A stretch of 64,000 bases of DNA from Bostrychus sinensis (lineage: Eukaryota > Chordata > Actinopteri > Gobiiformes > Eleotridae): NCBI GenBank assembly GCA_020698575.1, contig CM036247.1, positions 29,612,431 through 29,676,430 on the forward strand. Reading direction: 5' to 3'. Shown piece after piece: positions 43,659 to 54,990 of the stretch; position 1 is the stretch's first letter; each line of letters starts with the position of its first letter. The notes beneath the pieces were generated by a model. That model did not search any database. It worked only from the letters and a program-made list of their open reading frames with translations, and was not told the DNA's origin. Position numbers and translations under genes: made by a program.

Positions 43659-44303
43659 ACACTGTAAAATAATGACAAAATTCTGACAAATTTAAAGTTT
43701 AAAACTGGCTAGGAATTTACTGTAAAAATATGGTGAGAATATGAAGCTTTTACAGTTAATTCAGTAATTTTTACAGTAAAATACCGTAAAAACAATCAAC
43801 TGTGCACATTGGTGAAAGACCATGAGTCAACATGGCAGAAATAGGGGTTCAGGCTTTATATCTAATACAGAGAATGTTTTACTTTTTAGCTTTTCTTAAT
43901 CCACTTTCACATTTTGGAGACTTTGCAAATGTGGTCATGACGAGGAATACTAATTGAGTTCCTAAAATAAACTAACTTCCAAACTGAGAGCTTTGCATAT
44001 CAGTTTACATTAATAAGATCACAGTATTTGACAGGTTGATGCTGGTGTCATGTGTGACACTGTTCCTCTGAGTCATGGTTGGAACGTAACTGATGAGCAC
44101 AGGACCACAATAGAGACTGTGTTTGAACACAGGCAGTCATTGTCCAACCATGACTCAGAGGAACAGTGTCACACATTACAGCATTGTCTGATCTAAAGCT
44201 TCTCCTAAATGTAAAACCTATAGTAATAAAAGTAATTTCCTGTAAAATGTTTATTATCTTGCTGTATATTTTACACTACAGTCCTGGCAGTTGTGCAGTT
44301 ACC
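43659..44303. mobile_element. MITE with ACTGTAAAA motifs and internal palindrome
   Basis: Both halves carry repeated ACTGTAAAAAT/TTTTTACAGTAAAAT motifs (43661, 43739, 43787) and their complements (44240, 44262). The right end has CTGGCAGTTGTGCAGTTACCAG, a small hairpin seen in a known fish repeat. A long perfect palindrome lies in the centre. No coding sequence. Boundaries are approximate. Confidence 0.55.
44050..44176. repeat. 34-bp perfect inverted repeat with 59-bp spacer
   Basis: The arm at 44050-44083 (ATGTGTGACACTGTTCCTCT + GAGTCATGGTTGGA) is the exact reverse complement of 44143-44176. Each arm includes TGAGTCA, an AP-1-like heptamer. The pairing continues imperfectly into the spacer (GGA...ACTG). 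The lack of mismatches in such long arms points to recent formation or gene conversion. Confidence 0.95.
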
Positions 44304-44698
44304 AGTGCCTCCTTTCAAATAGTCCAAACAGAGATGGAGACTGCCTTACCTGGGACATTATAATAAAATTATGCCACACCTCTAGAAGGGTCCCATACCT
44401 GAACACAGTGGGGAATGAGTGTCTGCCCATGTGCCTTGTGTATGTGCTTTTTCTGTCTGTTAGCAGATGAAAATTTGCCAGTGTGGCTAAATCCTGCACA
44501 TTTAGAAGATGGACTCATGAACTCATGTTGACTCGACGTGCACTCTCCTATACTGAAATAAAAGTAAACATGCTGTGTATTTGAAATTGGAAAATAAATA
44601 TAAAGATGAAAATATATCTCAAGCTTGCAGAAACCATGGTTAATCACAAATTACTGAATCCCTAATCTGTTAGCAAACAATAGCCAAGCATTACTTAC

Positions 44699-44991
44699 CC
44701 ACCAGAAGGAACAACAGCGCAGGCATTCAGCTGGAGCCCTCTTCATCCACACCTGTTGACTGAGCTCCAGTCCGCACTGGCACAGTCCCTCTGACTTCAG
44801 CCAACTCTAGAGAAAACATCTGGCTCTCCCGGCTCCCTGGATGTTCTGCTGTGTTCAGCAGCCACTCAGTTAGTTTGGCTCTCCACCATCTCACACTGGG
44901 CAAAAAGCCTGCAATCAGCCTGTGTGAGCACGAGAGCTGGGAGCGGCCGCCCACACTTTAACACTGTATGTGCAACTGAAAATAATGGGAC
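44699..44991 (-). CDS. Candidate host exon with start codon and signal-like peptide
   Basis: Minus-strand prediction. The acceptor is at 44992-44993: a polypyrimidine tract CCTCTTTCCTCTTTACTTTGCAG lies just upstream. The donor is at 44693-44698: GTAAGT, a consensus site. Inside, the ATG at 44726-44724 begins MPALLFLLV and the exon ends one base into the next codon (phase 1). A TGA sits in frame immediately before the ATG, so this is the first possible start in that frame. The residues look like the start of a secreted or membrane protein signal peptide. The Kozak context is weak (T at -3). An alternative acceptor (TTATTTTCAG) is at 44976. I do not recognise the gene, and no partner exon is in view. 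Confidence 0.4.
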
Positions 44992-45183
44992 CTGCAAAGT
45001 AAAGAGGAAAGAGGCCAAAGGATGCCTGGAGCTAACATTTTACCCTTACAGTTGCTAAACCAGACTGTATAAAAACAGGCCGCATGTTTTGTTTTTTGGT
45101 GTAGATCCGGATGACCATCTGGACAGGGGTGGAACTGTACTGTCTTGGTGAATGTATGCACTCAAGAGCTTTGCCTTACAGCT

Positions 45184-45300
45184 TAGGTATTATTTTTGGT
45201 GTTCTCCAAGGATCCAAACTGGATCCATTACTGATTTTAGATCATACAGTATACTCAGTTTGATTTTCTTAAGGGGACAACATATATATTTATGCAAAAC
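45184..45300 (+). mobile_element. Decayed LINE reverse transcriptase fragment
   Basis: GIIFGVLQGSKLDPLLI resembles RT motif B (GVPQGSxLGPLLF). After a stop, IYIYAK occupies the place of the IYxYADD active-site box. It is heavily degraded. The orientation follows the motif order. Confidence 0.5.
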
Positions 45301-46020
45301 AACTGCATGACAAATATTGCATATATTCAAAACATGGGACCAAATACATTTAAGTGAGTAAAGAACAAATGATTATGCAGTATAGAGCATAGAAAACACT
45401 GTCAGCGCATATATTTTTAGCACGTCTTTATGCTAAGCTATGTCCTCTATGTTTCTGATGTCTCATGTAAAGCATAGAAAAAGTGCTGTTTACGAAATGC
45501 GCCCTGCCTTAATATCAGAGCTATTAATCAAAATGCTTGGTGCCCTGAATACACGATTTGTATGACTTTGTCATATGCTGATGTGGCACAAAAGTTCAAC
45601 TTTAGCTGAAAACCTTTTCAAGCATTTCTCCAGTGACTCCACCACGAGCTGCGTTCATTTCCCTGCCACAGGGAAGATTGAAAGCACAGACACAGCAGAG
45701 TCCCTGTGGATTTAAACAACCACCAGCAGGGCAATTATTACAAATCACCAGATAGAGCACAGTCAAATTAGTCCCAAGTGAACCCAACTTTCCCCTCACC
45801 CAATCTGTGAAGCTACATTTTTAATGTGTATGCTCCTAACATTTGTATCTCTCCACTGCTGCAAAGAAACAGCCAAACAGCTCCAACTAGCATTTTTCAT
45901 ACATGACAAGATTTTAATTAAAAGTAAAATCTGCTTCATACATTTTTTTTTTGTTTTGTTTTTTTTGTTTTTTTTTTTTTTTTTTAGAAAATTTGACCTT
46001 TGAGCTTCAGCTATAATGAT
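45301..46020. other. No gene recognised; T-rich run
   Basis: AT-rich. A long T run broken by G (45943-45985) directly precedes the SINE at 46021. No coding frame is supported. Confidence 0.5.
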
Positions 46021-46215
46021 TCACCAGTTGTGGGGGTGCATAGTAGCAGAGGGGTTAGGGATCCTTCATTTCAGAAAGGAGGTCATGGGTTTGATCTCCA
46101 TACAAGCCAACCCATGATCTCTCTGAGTGGAGTTCGCAGCCTGTGTTACTACTGCTTCCTCCCACCATATAAAAACATGCATGTATTGGTGAAATTTTAA
46201 ATCCATATTCCCTCT
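46021..46215 (+). mobile_element. tRNA-derived SINE, family 4
   Basis: GTGCATAGTAGCAGAGGGGT (A-box side), ATGGGTTTGATCTCC (B box), then TCTCTGAGTGGAGTTCGCAG and CCTCCCACCATATAAAA. It parallels the copy at 25071-25217 but is more diverged. Upstream is a T-rich tract. Confidence 0.65.
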
Positions 46216-46634
46216 GATGAATGAATGTTAGAGTAAATGTTTTACCCGGGGTAAAACAGAGACGTTATGCTTTTTGCAGTTGTTTAATACATGATGCAGT
46301 CATATGGTGTAACTGCTAAATGTTAAAGTTAGCAAAGCAATACAGCACATCTAATCAGCCTTCTATTCACAAAATTGACTATGTTATGTTGAGACTGTAC
46401 TGTGCCACTGTCCAAGTCAAACACGCATTCATGGTTTCTTTGTTTTTTGTCATCCCCAAGCAGGGTGACATTAAATAAAACTGCTAATTATCAGAAACAA
46501 AAAAAAAATGTGTTGGGGCTGTTAGTCTCACTCATGAAAGGGTACAACTTTTGCAATCCTTTTGAATGTTCAAAAACTGTACTTTGTAAAAGTTTGAGGC
46601 AGGTGTGAAAAAAATGTTGTTAACTAAGAGTGCT

Positions 46635-47055
46635 TTAATAAATACAGTACTGTGTTTTTTTATTATTATGCTTTTTTCAGGCTTTTTGAAACAATTTTGG
46701 ACACCTTTGCCCTATTATTTCACGTTTTATAACTTTAAATTATGTATATGTATGGAAAAACTTTGGGAACTTTGGGAGTGCTTTGTAATTCAAGAGTTGA
46801 AATTATCAGCATGAATCTGGTGATAGTGTATGGGCTTTAGAAAGAGGCAGAAGCACTTCCTGGTCCTATGTATCTGTGTAGAGAGGTAACACAGAGCATT
46901 TCCAGCTCTTGAGAATGGAATGGCTTCAGCATACAGGATTACTCAAAGTGTGAATAAAACAAAATACTACTCCAGGCATGTTTTTGAGGTGCAAAAATAT
47001 CAGAATATGGTTACCAGCTCAAAAAAGTCAATTTTGCAGAATAGGTGACCTTTAA
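46635..47055 (-). mobile_element. TTAA MITE A2 copy, internally deleted
   Basis: TTATGCTTTTTTCAGGCTTTTTG, AACAATTTTGGACACCTTTG at the left, and GGCATGTTTTTGAGGTGC, AATAGGTGACC + TTAA (47052-47055) at the right. The AACGCCCCCTGCTGG block of other copies is deleted between about 46785 and 46790. Confidence 0.75.
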
Positions 47056-48421
47056 TTTCCAGGTTGTACTCTGCATAAGGCCCATAGTTGCTAAGACAGC
47101 CCCTATTCTAACCAACTTCCACTGATCCCTTCAGTATTTGGCAGCGTTTCACAGGGGTGCAGCACATGAATCAGCGGTGGCCCTGTTAGCAGCTCTGTCT
47201 GAGTTAATGGCCCTTGTCTCTCTCCTCACTGTCACTTCCACAAACCCCTGGCTGCTCCCCTGGCCCTCTCCCAGGACACACTCTGCAGCCCCCCTACCCA
47301 CCCCTCCACTCCATTCATTTCATGCCTTTCACTCCAGCCACAAATCTCCACTGCTCATTTTTTTTTTTTTTTTTGCCCCTCTCCTTGTTTACACTATCTA
47401 GATCTGCCTGACGTACGCTGGTCCGTTTGCAGTACCTACCTGTGATGTCAATTTTCTGTCTGCTGGCGTTTTGTTTTGTATCTCCTCCATACGCCCCTCC
47501 TCTCAGATCACTCTCTCCGCTCCATCTGTCCCCCCCTCTCCTTCCATCTTTATTGCTTCCTCCCTTCAGTCCTCAATCTGTTTACCCGTCCTCTTTTTGT
47601 GCCAAATCCCCCAATGTACTTTATTGGCGGATGGTGCAATTCATCGCCAATGCACTTCTCATGGCGGAGGTGTAGCTCACGTTCAAGTATAATATAGAAG
47701 CTGTCATGCAGAAACATCACATCGCATAAATATTTATTCTCTATTCTTCATTGCTGCTGACTCCGTCTTCATCTGTTCCTCTTCAGATCTCCATTCCCTC
47801 GTCTCGCCACCTCCCTCTCGGTCTTTATTTATTTGCGCCATAATTTCTCATTCCAACCGGTGTGCCTGGCCGAGGCTGAGCTTGTGTTCACCTTGTGAGT
47901 AAAAAAGGCACTTGTTTATCAAAGAGAAATACTTCTGAAGAATTGATCCGTCATATCAAAGACCTCACCTCTTAATGAAAAAAGAAAATCCATTTTGATG
48001 GTGCAAGCCAGAGCAAAAACAACCACAGCGCTTATTTGGCTTCCCCCAAGGTACTGGTAAAAACAACTCAGTCACCAAGGATTTTCACTTTGTATTCCCT
48101 AGTTATTAAAATAATAAAGTTAGCAACACATCCACACACACATCCGTTGTTAAAAAATATGAGATGCATTTTTCTTTATTCTTTTGGATTCTTCTTGTGA
48201 AATAAAAAGCAATTTGGGGCACTGGCTTGGCCTATAAAAAACACAGGACTTACCCACTGAAATACCAGGAGCTTTCTTTTGGAAGTAGCTCTAATGCCAA
48301 GGCTAGAGTCATGCTTAATTCCCACTGAAATCATTGCGTGTGCAATATGTCTCCAAGATGGTATTCTTGCAGACTCCAATTCACATCAAGTGCATTGCGT
48401 GTGCAGCACGTATCTGACCAT
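47056..48421. other. No gene recognised; C/T-rich block
   Basis: Bases 47180-47830 are C/T-rich, which opens several plus-strand frames (47138-47697) without protein resemblance. Bases 47630-47900 look unique, with TTTATTTATTTGCGCCATAA (47823-47842). A T run lies at 47358-47374. Confidence 0.45.
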
Positions 48422-48503
48422 CAGTGTTGCCAGATATGCAAAACCAAATTATCGTACAGACAGCCCTAAATGATCATATTTTAGGATAAATTCATACAAT
48501 TAA

Positions 48504-48557
<54 letters not shown>

Positions 48558-49835
48558 GCACCATTAACATGTTTTGGAATTAAAAATCATACAAAATTAG
48601 AGTCACGCACTGGCCAGAAACATAATTTAGGCTATAATACTTGAATAGGCTTGAGGTTTGAAGCCACTGCCCCTCAGCCCCCACAGACACACAAACCTGC
48701 GGACACAAGCACACACTGCTAATGTACACAATTGTTATTCAGTCCTTTCAGCTCTGTTTAACCTCTGTAATCAAGTTATGCATCAACAAATGCACACAGT
48801 GGAAGCCATCGGTGACAATTAAATGATATTAACTACCTCAGCCTGACCCGTTGTAAACTAAGACTTTCTTTATAAAAACAAAGTGAAGCTGTAAACCCAT
48901 CGGTAGAGCCCGGTGCAATGAGCCCGGTGACCAGAGACCAGCGCTCTCTCTCTCTGTCTCTAACCTGACTTCGGCACTCTGGTCCTGGGTACAAAGACCA
49001 TTGAGACCCCGCTCAGCATCACGGCCTCACAGCCCACCTCAAAACAACTAACACCTACTGCACACGGGGTTGTTTAGTTTGTTGTATGTTTAGTTAGCCC
49101 TACACAGCCCTACACATGACAACACAATGGAGGCTATTTAAACAGCAGACACTAGACAATCTTAAAACTCATGCATACTGTGTCTAATGCCATTAAATAC
49201 AGTCACGATCAATGTAAACAGCATAAGCACAACATGTACGCTTACAACCAGAACTTAAGCATGAACTAAACATTCATTCATGACACTCATCGTGTTATTA
49301 GTTCCTCGTCCTCTCCTGTCTCTGCTGTCATGTGGACGGAGTTGATGTCTCCAGTGACAGTCACCTGGCTCATCTCTTGTTGTTTAGCAGTCTTTTGACA
49401 GACTGTACCTTCTTAATATCCACAGAAAACAGAAAAATCCAACTTCTAATTTCCATTTTAGAGAATTGTAAACAAGTTAGAAACACTGATGTACACTAAG
49501 CGCCTAACTTTCAAATGTCTATCATTATTTACTAATGAAATGTCAACACCCACATAGCCACCCACAGCTTATGGGAGGGTTAACTACAGATCCAGGGTCA
49601 GTTTTTCTCTCTGGCATGAGAAAGGAAGTGTTTTGTGAATACGGCGGTTCAGTCTGACTCCAGATCAGACCAACAGCAAACCACCGCAGAGAGGATGAAA
49701 ATCATTAAACTAGACATTAACCGGATCCCTGAAATTATCATACATTTGTTGGTTTTTGGGATTATTGAGCATACATTGTACAGAGGTTCAAATTATCGTA
49801 CAAATACGATAATTATTGTATGTCTGGCAACACTG
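48422..49835. mobile_element. hAT-type transposon, non-autonomous, 1.4 kb
   Basis: The left end is CAGTGTTGCCAGATATGC and the right end is TGTCTGGCAACACTG, so the inverted termini are CAGTGTTGCCAGA. The flanks CTGACCAT (48414-48421) and CCAACCAT (49836-49843) match at 6 of 8 positions, an aged 8-bp target duplication. Subterminal AAATTATCGTAC occurs at both ends. A 53-base (AAT)n microsatellite (48504-48556) lies near the left end. No intact transposase frame is seen. Confidence 0.8.
48504..48556. repeat. (AAT)n microsatellite
   Basis: An uninterrupted trinucleotide array of about 17 units inside the hAT element. It probably grew after insertion and is likely to vary in length between individuals. 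Confidence 0.95.
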
Positions 49836-49843
49836 CCAACCAT

Positions 49844-51792
49844 AGCCAGATGAGGAGACCACGAGTATATGCTTGAAGTCATGAGTTCACAAGATAACAA
49901 CCATGTATATGTCAGGATGGGGCAGACATTAGACTTTGTGCAGGAAGATTTTATATTTTGGGGTTGTTTTAAGTGTGATTTGTTATTTATTGCATGGTTT
50001 ATTTTATTGTGTGGATTTGTAGTGTATTGTGTTTCACCCCTGCATTAATGGACTGACCCATACAAGCAGCCAATCATAGAGTCCCATGTCAGTTCCCTAA
50101 TCACCTGACTGTTTTAAAAAAAGAGAAAAACAGGGACAATGGTGTGTCGCTGGTGAGCGAGGAAGAGGACGGCCAACGTGTTGGAGCCACCGCGGACTTA
50201 ATAAGGAGGAAACGCTAAACTCAGCTAAGTAAAGGGCTGTTCCCATACCTCCTCTTAAGGATTGTTGATTGAGTAGTCTTGTCAACTGACGGCTACATTG
50301 TTTTTAACACCCAGGTTCAAGAGTGGATGGACCGTGAGGACAGCGCTCTTGGGAGCTGTGGAGCTGGGAGCACGGTGGCTTGAGATTAGGACTGAGATTC
50401 GGCACTGGTGATGCTTTTTCTTACATTCACACTATACCAACAGCCTCAGCAGAAATCATCAGCTCCTCTTCTCGTATATAGCCACTTTGTAAACTTTTAC
50501 TGGACAAACTACTGTCGACATTTTCTTGTCCTCCGTTGGGGCACAGTGTGATTTTAGTTTAAATACATTTCTGCTCAGATCAGAGTTCACCCATATATTT
50601 AGTGCGTAACGGAGCGGTCGAGAGGTACGAGGCAAGTGAAGTGAAGGGAATGAAAGTAAAGGAGCTATGATGCCATAAAATGTTTTTTTTTCTCTGAAAA
50701 ATTAATGAGTGCAGGGTTAAACATTAGTTTCACTTATGGTGGGATGATATGAGGAGAGTGTACAGTGCTCTGAAAAGTGGAAGAGCCTCATAATCAAGTC
50801 GAGACACACATTTCACCGCTCTTACATGCCACCCCTCGCATTTGTCACGCTGAAAAAAATTCCTATTATTGGACAGGAATTAAACCTAACTGGCAACACG
50901 AATGTGAAAGATTTGTCATGTTTGGGGCAACTTATTTTCACTCATTGCTTCAGGAGTAGCCTACCACTTCACTCGCTTCATGCTCTGCTCCACTCTGTGT
51001 CACCGCGCTGTCATGTGACTTGATGCAGCACACGGCGGCCTGCAGCGAGCAGAGTGTGTCTCAAGTCTGTTTAAACAGCCAACCAACAGATAAACCTAAA
51101 CAAACTAAAGACAGGAGGCTACAGAGGTGTCTCAGGCTTTGGTTAGGCTTTTGGCAGTGTGTAGTGTGGGACAGGGGGACATTGGTCTATCCAGCTCCAG
51201 CATGGGATGGATAAACTGGCCCTGTAATGGATCATGTGCACGTGAGGTGAACAGAAAACCACTTCAAAGACATGAGAGAGGGACAGACTTGGAACACCGA
51301 AGAGCCAAACAAATAAATAAAGCATTTTAAAATGTATTACTAATTGTCACGTTATAAAAGATATGTTCAAATTCAGTTTGGTTAAATAAATTTACTTAGG
51401 ATGTATACATTTATTATTTAACAATGATATAGCAGGACGCAGCATTTTGGTTCACTCAAAGCACTGGACAGAGCATACCAGGGCTTCTAAGTGACGCATG
51501 AGAGCTCCCTGTGAAATACTGTAGCTTTTAAAATTCTTACTCTACCATAACATCTAAAATTGTGAATAATGGTATTATAATAATATTATTCGTGACATCC
51601 CTACTCCACACTGGAACAACACAGATAGAAAACTGAGCTATCCAGCTGCTGTACATCGGGCAGATGGCTCCAAGATATGGAGTTCTTAGTGAATATCTCA
51701 GGAGGAATCCACAAAGGCCATGCATGGTATGCACTAACAGACAGAAAAAGTGGTTAAAGAAATCCTACCAATGGCCACTAAAGGCTGACTAT
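49844..51792. other. No gene recognised; possible LTR-like or promoter-like stretch
   Basis: Bases 50090-50400 are GC-richer (GGTGTGTCGCTGGTGAGCG, GTGTTGGAGCCACCGCGG), and TAATAAGGAGG is present at 50200. The block from about 49912 (TGTCAGGATGG) to 50640 might be a decayed solo LTR, but I cannot show a primer-binding site, matching ends or a target duplication. Otherwise featureless. Confidence 0.3.
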
Positions 51793-51922
51793 AGAACACC
51801 TGACCTAATCATTGGAGCACAGGACTAAGCCCTAAACACAAGGGTGCTACAAGCCAAGCTCCTCCTATGCAGACTATAGGAAGAGACCCCTGAGACAGAA
51901 AAGCACATAACATCTTGCATGC
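51793..51922 (+). mobile_element. LINE C-terminal protein fragment (third type)
   Basis: One frame, broken by two stops, gives RTPDLIIGAQD, ALNTRVLQAKLLLCRL and EETPETEKHITSCM. The pattern (ALxTR, then LCRxxxETxxHIxxxC) is that of the cysteine/histidine C-terminal region of a teleost non-LTR retrotransposon whose usual form reads CRLCKxxxETxxHIxxGC. The remainder of the element is not visible. Confidence 0.55.
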
Positions 51923-52189
51923 TTACAGACTTTATGATATTCCATAACCAAGAATCTGACAGAAACATTTTTTGTATCTATACTAAAGGGCAGTGTACTG
52001 TTTGTGCCAGTCCTGAGCCCGGAGAAATGAAAATGTCAAGAAGGGCATCCTGCATAAAATGACCAAGCCATGATCGAAGGGCAGATACATCTAGGTGTAC
52101 TGCAGAGTATATGCTAAACAGACAAAGAGGTGGTGAAAAAGCAGGAGAAGGAGCCTGCAGTGATAGTGATGTATTAATGTTTCACTGGG

Positions 52190-52890
52190 GAATGGATGTT
52201 GGTTGGATGTCGGTTTCCCGCCCAATTGGGCTACTTTTGCTCTCTCTCGGCGGAAAAAAATAGCGCTGGGCGGGTGTATAATATTTGGGCTATTTTTAGA
52301 CTTATGGGGCAGGATTTTGAAAATGTAAAATAAACTTATTTTAATAATATTTTTTAAATTTCCTGATCAATAATTGTATATATTTGCTGGTTATTGGTGA
52401 ATAAAATTGTAAAATAGAAGTAGTAATATTAGTGTCATTAGTTGTCAATCACATGTCTAATTATGGACCTCTGATTGGTTGAAAAAAGTAAACACTGCAG
52501 CCCCGTGAGCGCAGACGGGCCAACAGTGTTTCCCCTCTCAAGCTTGGAGTTTTAGCGTTTAGCAACCTGCCGAAGTGGGGGAAATACAAGAAATCGCACA
52601 GGAAAGAGACTGACCCAGAGCTAAAAATGTGGATCGCCCCTGTCCCTGACGAGTGCAAGCATGTGAGAGAGCTATTTGTTTTTCTGATTACACTCATTGT
52701 GGAGACTGTTTATTACTTTTTCCATTGGCAGTTGTGAAGTTTTGTGTGCTCAAAATATGCTATTTCATATGTATTACAGTTTTAACATTAAGATTGTAGA
52801 ATGGTTGTGATTTGGGCGGGTTTTTATTGCGTTTGGCGGGTTTTACGTTATATTTGGGCTGGAAACTGTCAGTCAGATCTGGCAACCCTG
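52190..52890 (+). mobile_element. hAT-like element with GGTTGCCAGATC-type right terminus
   Basis: The left part has CGGTTTCCCGCCCAATTGGG and CTACTTTTGCTC. The right part has TTTGGCGGGTTTTACG, ATATTTGGGCTGG and ends CAGATCTGGCAACCCTG. The subterminal GGCGGG/CCCGCC and TTGGGCT motifs are in inverted arrangement. These are landmarks of a common fish hAT-like transposon. The extreme left terminus is mutated. It carries one transposase-exon remnant. Confidence 0.65.
52540..52737 (+). pseudogene. hAT-type transposase N-terminal exon remnant
   Basis: An open frame reads LAFSNLPKWGKYKKSHRKET and then DPELKMWIAPVPDE before running into unrelated residues (CKHVRELFVF) and a stop at 52735-52737. The K(Y/W)KK...DPELKxWIxPVP pattern precedes the BED-type zinc finger in a family of fish hAT-like transposases. 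The zinc-binding Cys/His residues are missing. Only one exon-like piece survives. Confidence 0.55.
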
Positions 52891-53243
52891 GTTCCCAGGC
52901 CTCTGGTAGAGGACACAAGTTTGGGGAAGGATAACCTATTTTTAAATTTATTTTGAAACCATATATTTTTGGGATCATTACTTCAGCATGAACAGAGAGA
53001 AGAACATTAAACCTTTCATTCATTAAAACTGTACCGGGCAATTAGTGAGCACTATATTCTCAATTTACATAATAGACATACACTCAGGCAATGAAGCATT
53101 TTACTTACCTTGGTGCTTTTTTTTTCTTTTATAAAAGGTTTTAGTGGCTTTTGTGGATTTTATAATTCTTATTTCCATTAAAATGAAAATGCTGTTTTGT
53201 ATATTTTATTCATATATGCTTTTCTGCTATTTTTGGTGTTTCT
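52891..53243. other. No gene recognised
   Basis: AT-rich; nothing assignable. Confidence 0.5.
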
Positions 53244-53746
53244 TTAAGGGGCTATAGCCTATGCTTTTATTCATATTTTTAAACCAATCTCGGTCTCCTC
53301 TTGAACAGCAATGCATGTTTTACAACCTTTAAAAAAATCATCTGACAAAAAACATGTGAAGAGACCAGCCCCGCAGATGGTAGCAGAGTGCAGAGTGTTG
53401 CAGGTTAACATAATCAAAGAACAAAAATCCTTAAACTTTTTGTATGATGCCATTTTACTACAACATGAAAAATAGCTGAAGAATCAGTGGAAACAGCTGT
53501 ACAGCATTTTTATATATATATAAATGAGAGCAGATTGGATGTAGAGGGCTTGATTATTCGTCATTGCTTCCTGGAGTGGGCGGGGATTCGTGAAAGAGGC
53601 GATGGTTGGTGTATCCAAGCGTTTTGAGGCCTCAGAACGGCCATGCCAGAGAATAGAGGTACCCCAGGTGTGTTTCTGATGAGGGAACAACATTATAAAA
53701 TGGTAGAAAGCTCAGAAATTAATTTTGCAAAATATAGTGCCTTTAA
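53244..53746 (-). mobile_element. TTAA-flanked MITE A1, complete copy
   Basis: Bounded by TTAA (53244-53247 and 53743-53746). The ends are TTAAGGGGCTATAGCCTATG and GCAAAATATAGTGCCTTTAA. Read in reverse it aligns along its whole length with 26667-27244 (for example GCATCATACAAAAAGTTTAA, CCACTGATTCTTCAGCTATT, CGCCCACTCCAGGAAGC). A (TA)n-like stretch at 53509-53522 interrupts it. Confidence 0.8.
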
Positions 53747-54831
53747 GTAATTCACCTCAACATTCCAACATTTTATAACTCTTATCCTCTAAGAACCTTG
53801 AGAGCTACAGTTAATCACAGGGCTAAAGAACATAATGAAAGCTTGTGTAATTCACAAGCAATGATTAAAAAAAAAAAAAAAACATGTCAAAACAAAATAT
53901 TAATGTATACTGTATATATTAACTACCAGTGCATGCATTATCCCAAATATGTTATTTAACTTATAGCTTTAATTATATCTTCGTTTCTTCTATGGCCTTT
54001 GAGGAATGGCCCACTCTTGCAGAAGGTCTCAATAAAGATATGCATTATATTCACTAACAATGAGACCAGACAGTTGTTCTTGATTACAATTTGCACCCAC
54101 TCACATTCATTTTTCCAGGGAAATTGAAAACACTTCATTGCTTAGACTAAACCAAAATTTGTAAGGGAGATAATTTGCTCATTAAGTCTGAAAGCCACAA
54201 ACAAAGCAACCTGAACAATTAGAGCCGAGTCCCGGCAGCAACAGGCTTTGTGGAGCGCCGGTCTAATTAGCATGCTTCGACTTTATCTGACCAGACTGTA
54301 TTAATGGTAAAGGGACAGTTTAGCTGTATTAAGATAACATGGATTTGGTTCATAGACGTATTACTATTAGGCAATGGGTGATAATTCAAGTTTGGAAAAG
54401 CTGATGGGAGTAACAAACTGCAGACACATAATTACTGATGTTTTGGGTGTGGCTTACTAACTTAGGCAATAATCCTAATTCTTTCTTTCTATTATAAACA
54501 CTGATTAAATGTAATGGTAGATATTTCATTAGGAAACAGAGGGCAGTATCAACATATGCAAAACAAACTGAAGCTCAAAACTACAAGAACAGACTAAGAA
54601 AATGGTGCTATCTTGCAATGATAAAGCTATAGCTTCCTAGCTTTTGGGGGCACTTAATTGTCTCTGTAGTACTTAATCTGTTCTCTGCATTTGACCCATC
54701 CTACAATGGCACTGGGGCAACCTGTCAGGGGCAGTGCCTGGGGACCCCTCTCCAGATTTTGAGCCAGAATTTTAGACAGGAGTATACCTAGCAGGAGCCT
54801 ACTGTGCATCTTTTAGGTTTGGTTAGAAAGA
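53747..54831. other. No gene recognised
   Basis: AT-rich. Bases 54160-54310 hold GTCTAATTAGCATGC and other TAATTA-type motifs in otherwise non-repetitive sequence. An A run lies at 53867-53882. No coding evidence. Confidence 0.45.
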
Positions 54832-54989
54832 CCTAGGAGGGACTAGAATATATCATTTGGCTAGCCTGGGAATGCCTTGGGATCCCTCTGGAGGAGCTGG
54901 AGGAGGTGTCTAGGGTGAGGGAAGTCTGAGCATCTTTGCTTGGACTGCTGCCTCCGCGACCCAGTCTTACCCGGTAGAAGAAGGATGGA
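54832..54989 (+). mobile_element. LINE 3' end, same type as 15196-15982
   Basis: GGCTAGCCTGGGAATGCCTT, TCTGGAGGAGCTGGAGGAGG, then GGACTGCTGCCTCCGCGACC and GGTAGAAGAAGGATGGAT. The corresponding bases of the first copy are 15839-15972. Only the final part of the coding region and the tail are present. Confidence 0.75.
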
Positions 54990-54990
54990 T

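Noticed and set aside
47138..47697. Cluster of plus-strand frames that might be exons
   Set aside because: The region is C/T-rich, the frames overlap each other, and no protein similarity or convincing splice boundaries were found.
49912..50640. Possible solo LTR of a retrovirus-like element
   Set aside because: There are no matched ends, target duplication, primer-binding site or polypurine tract that I can point to. The suspicion rests on composition alone.
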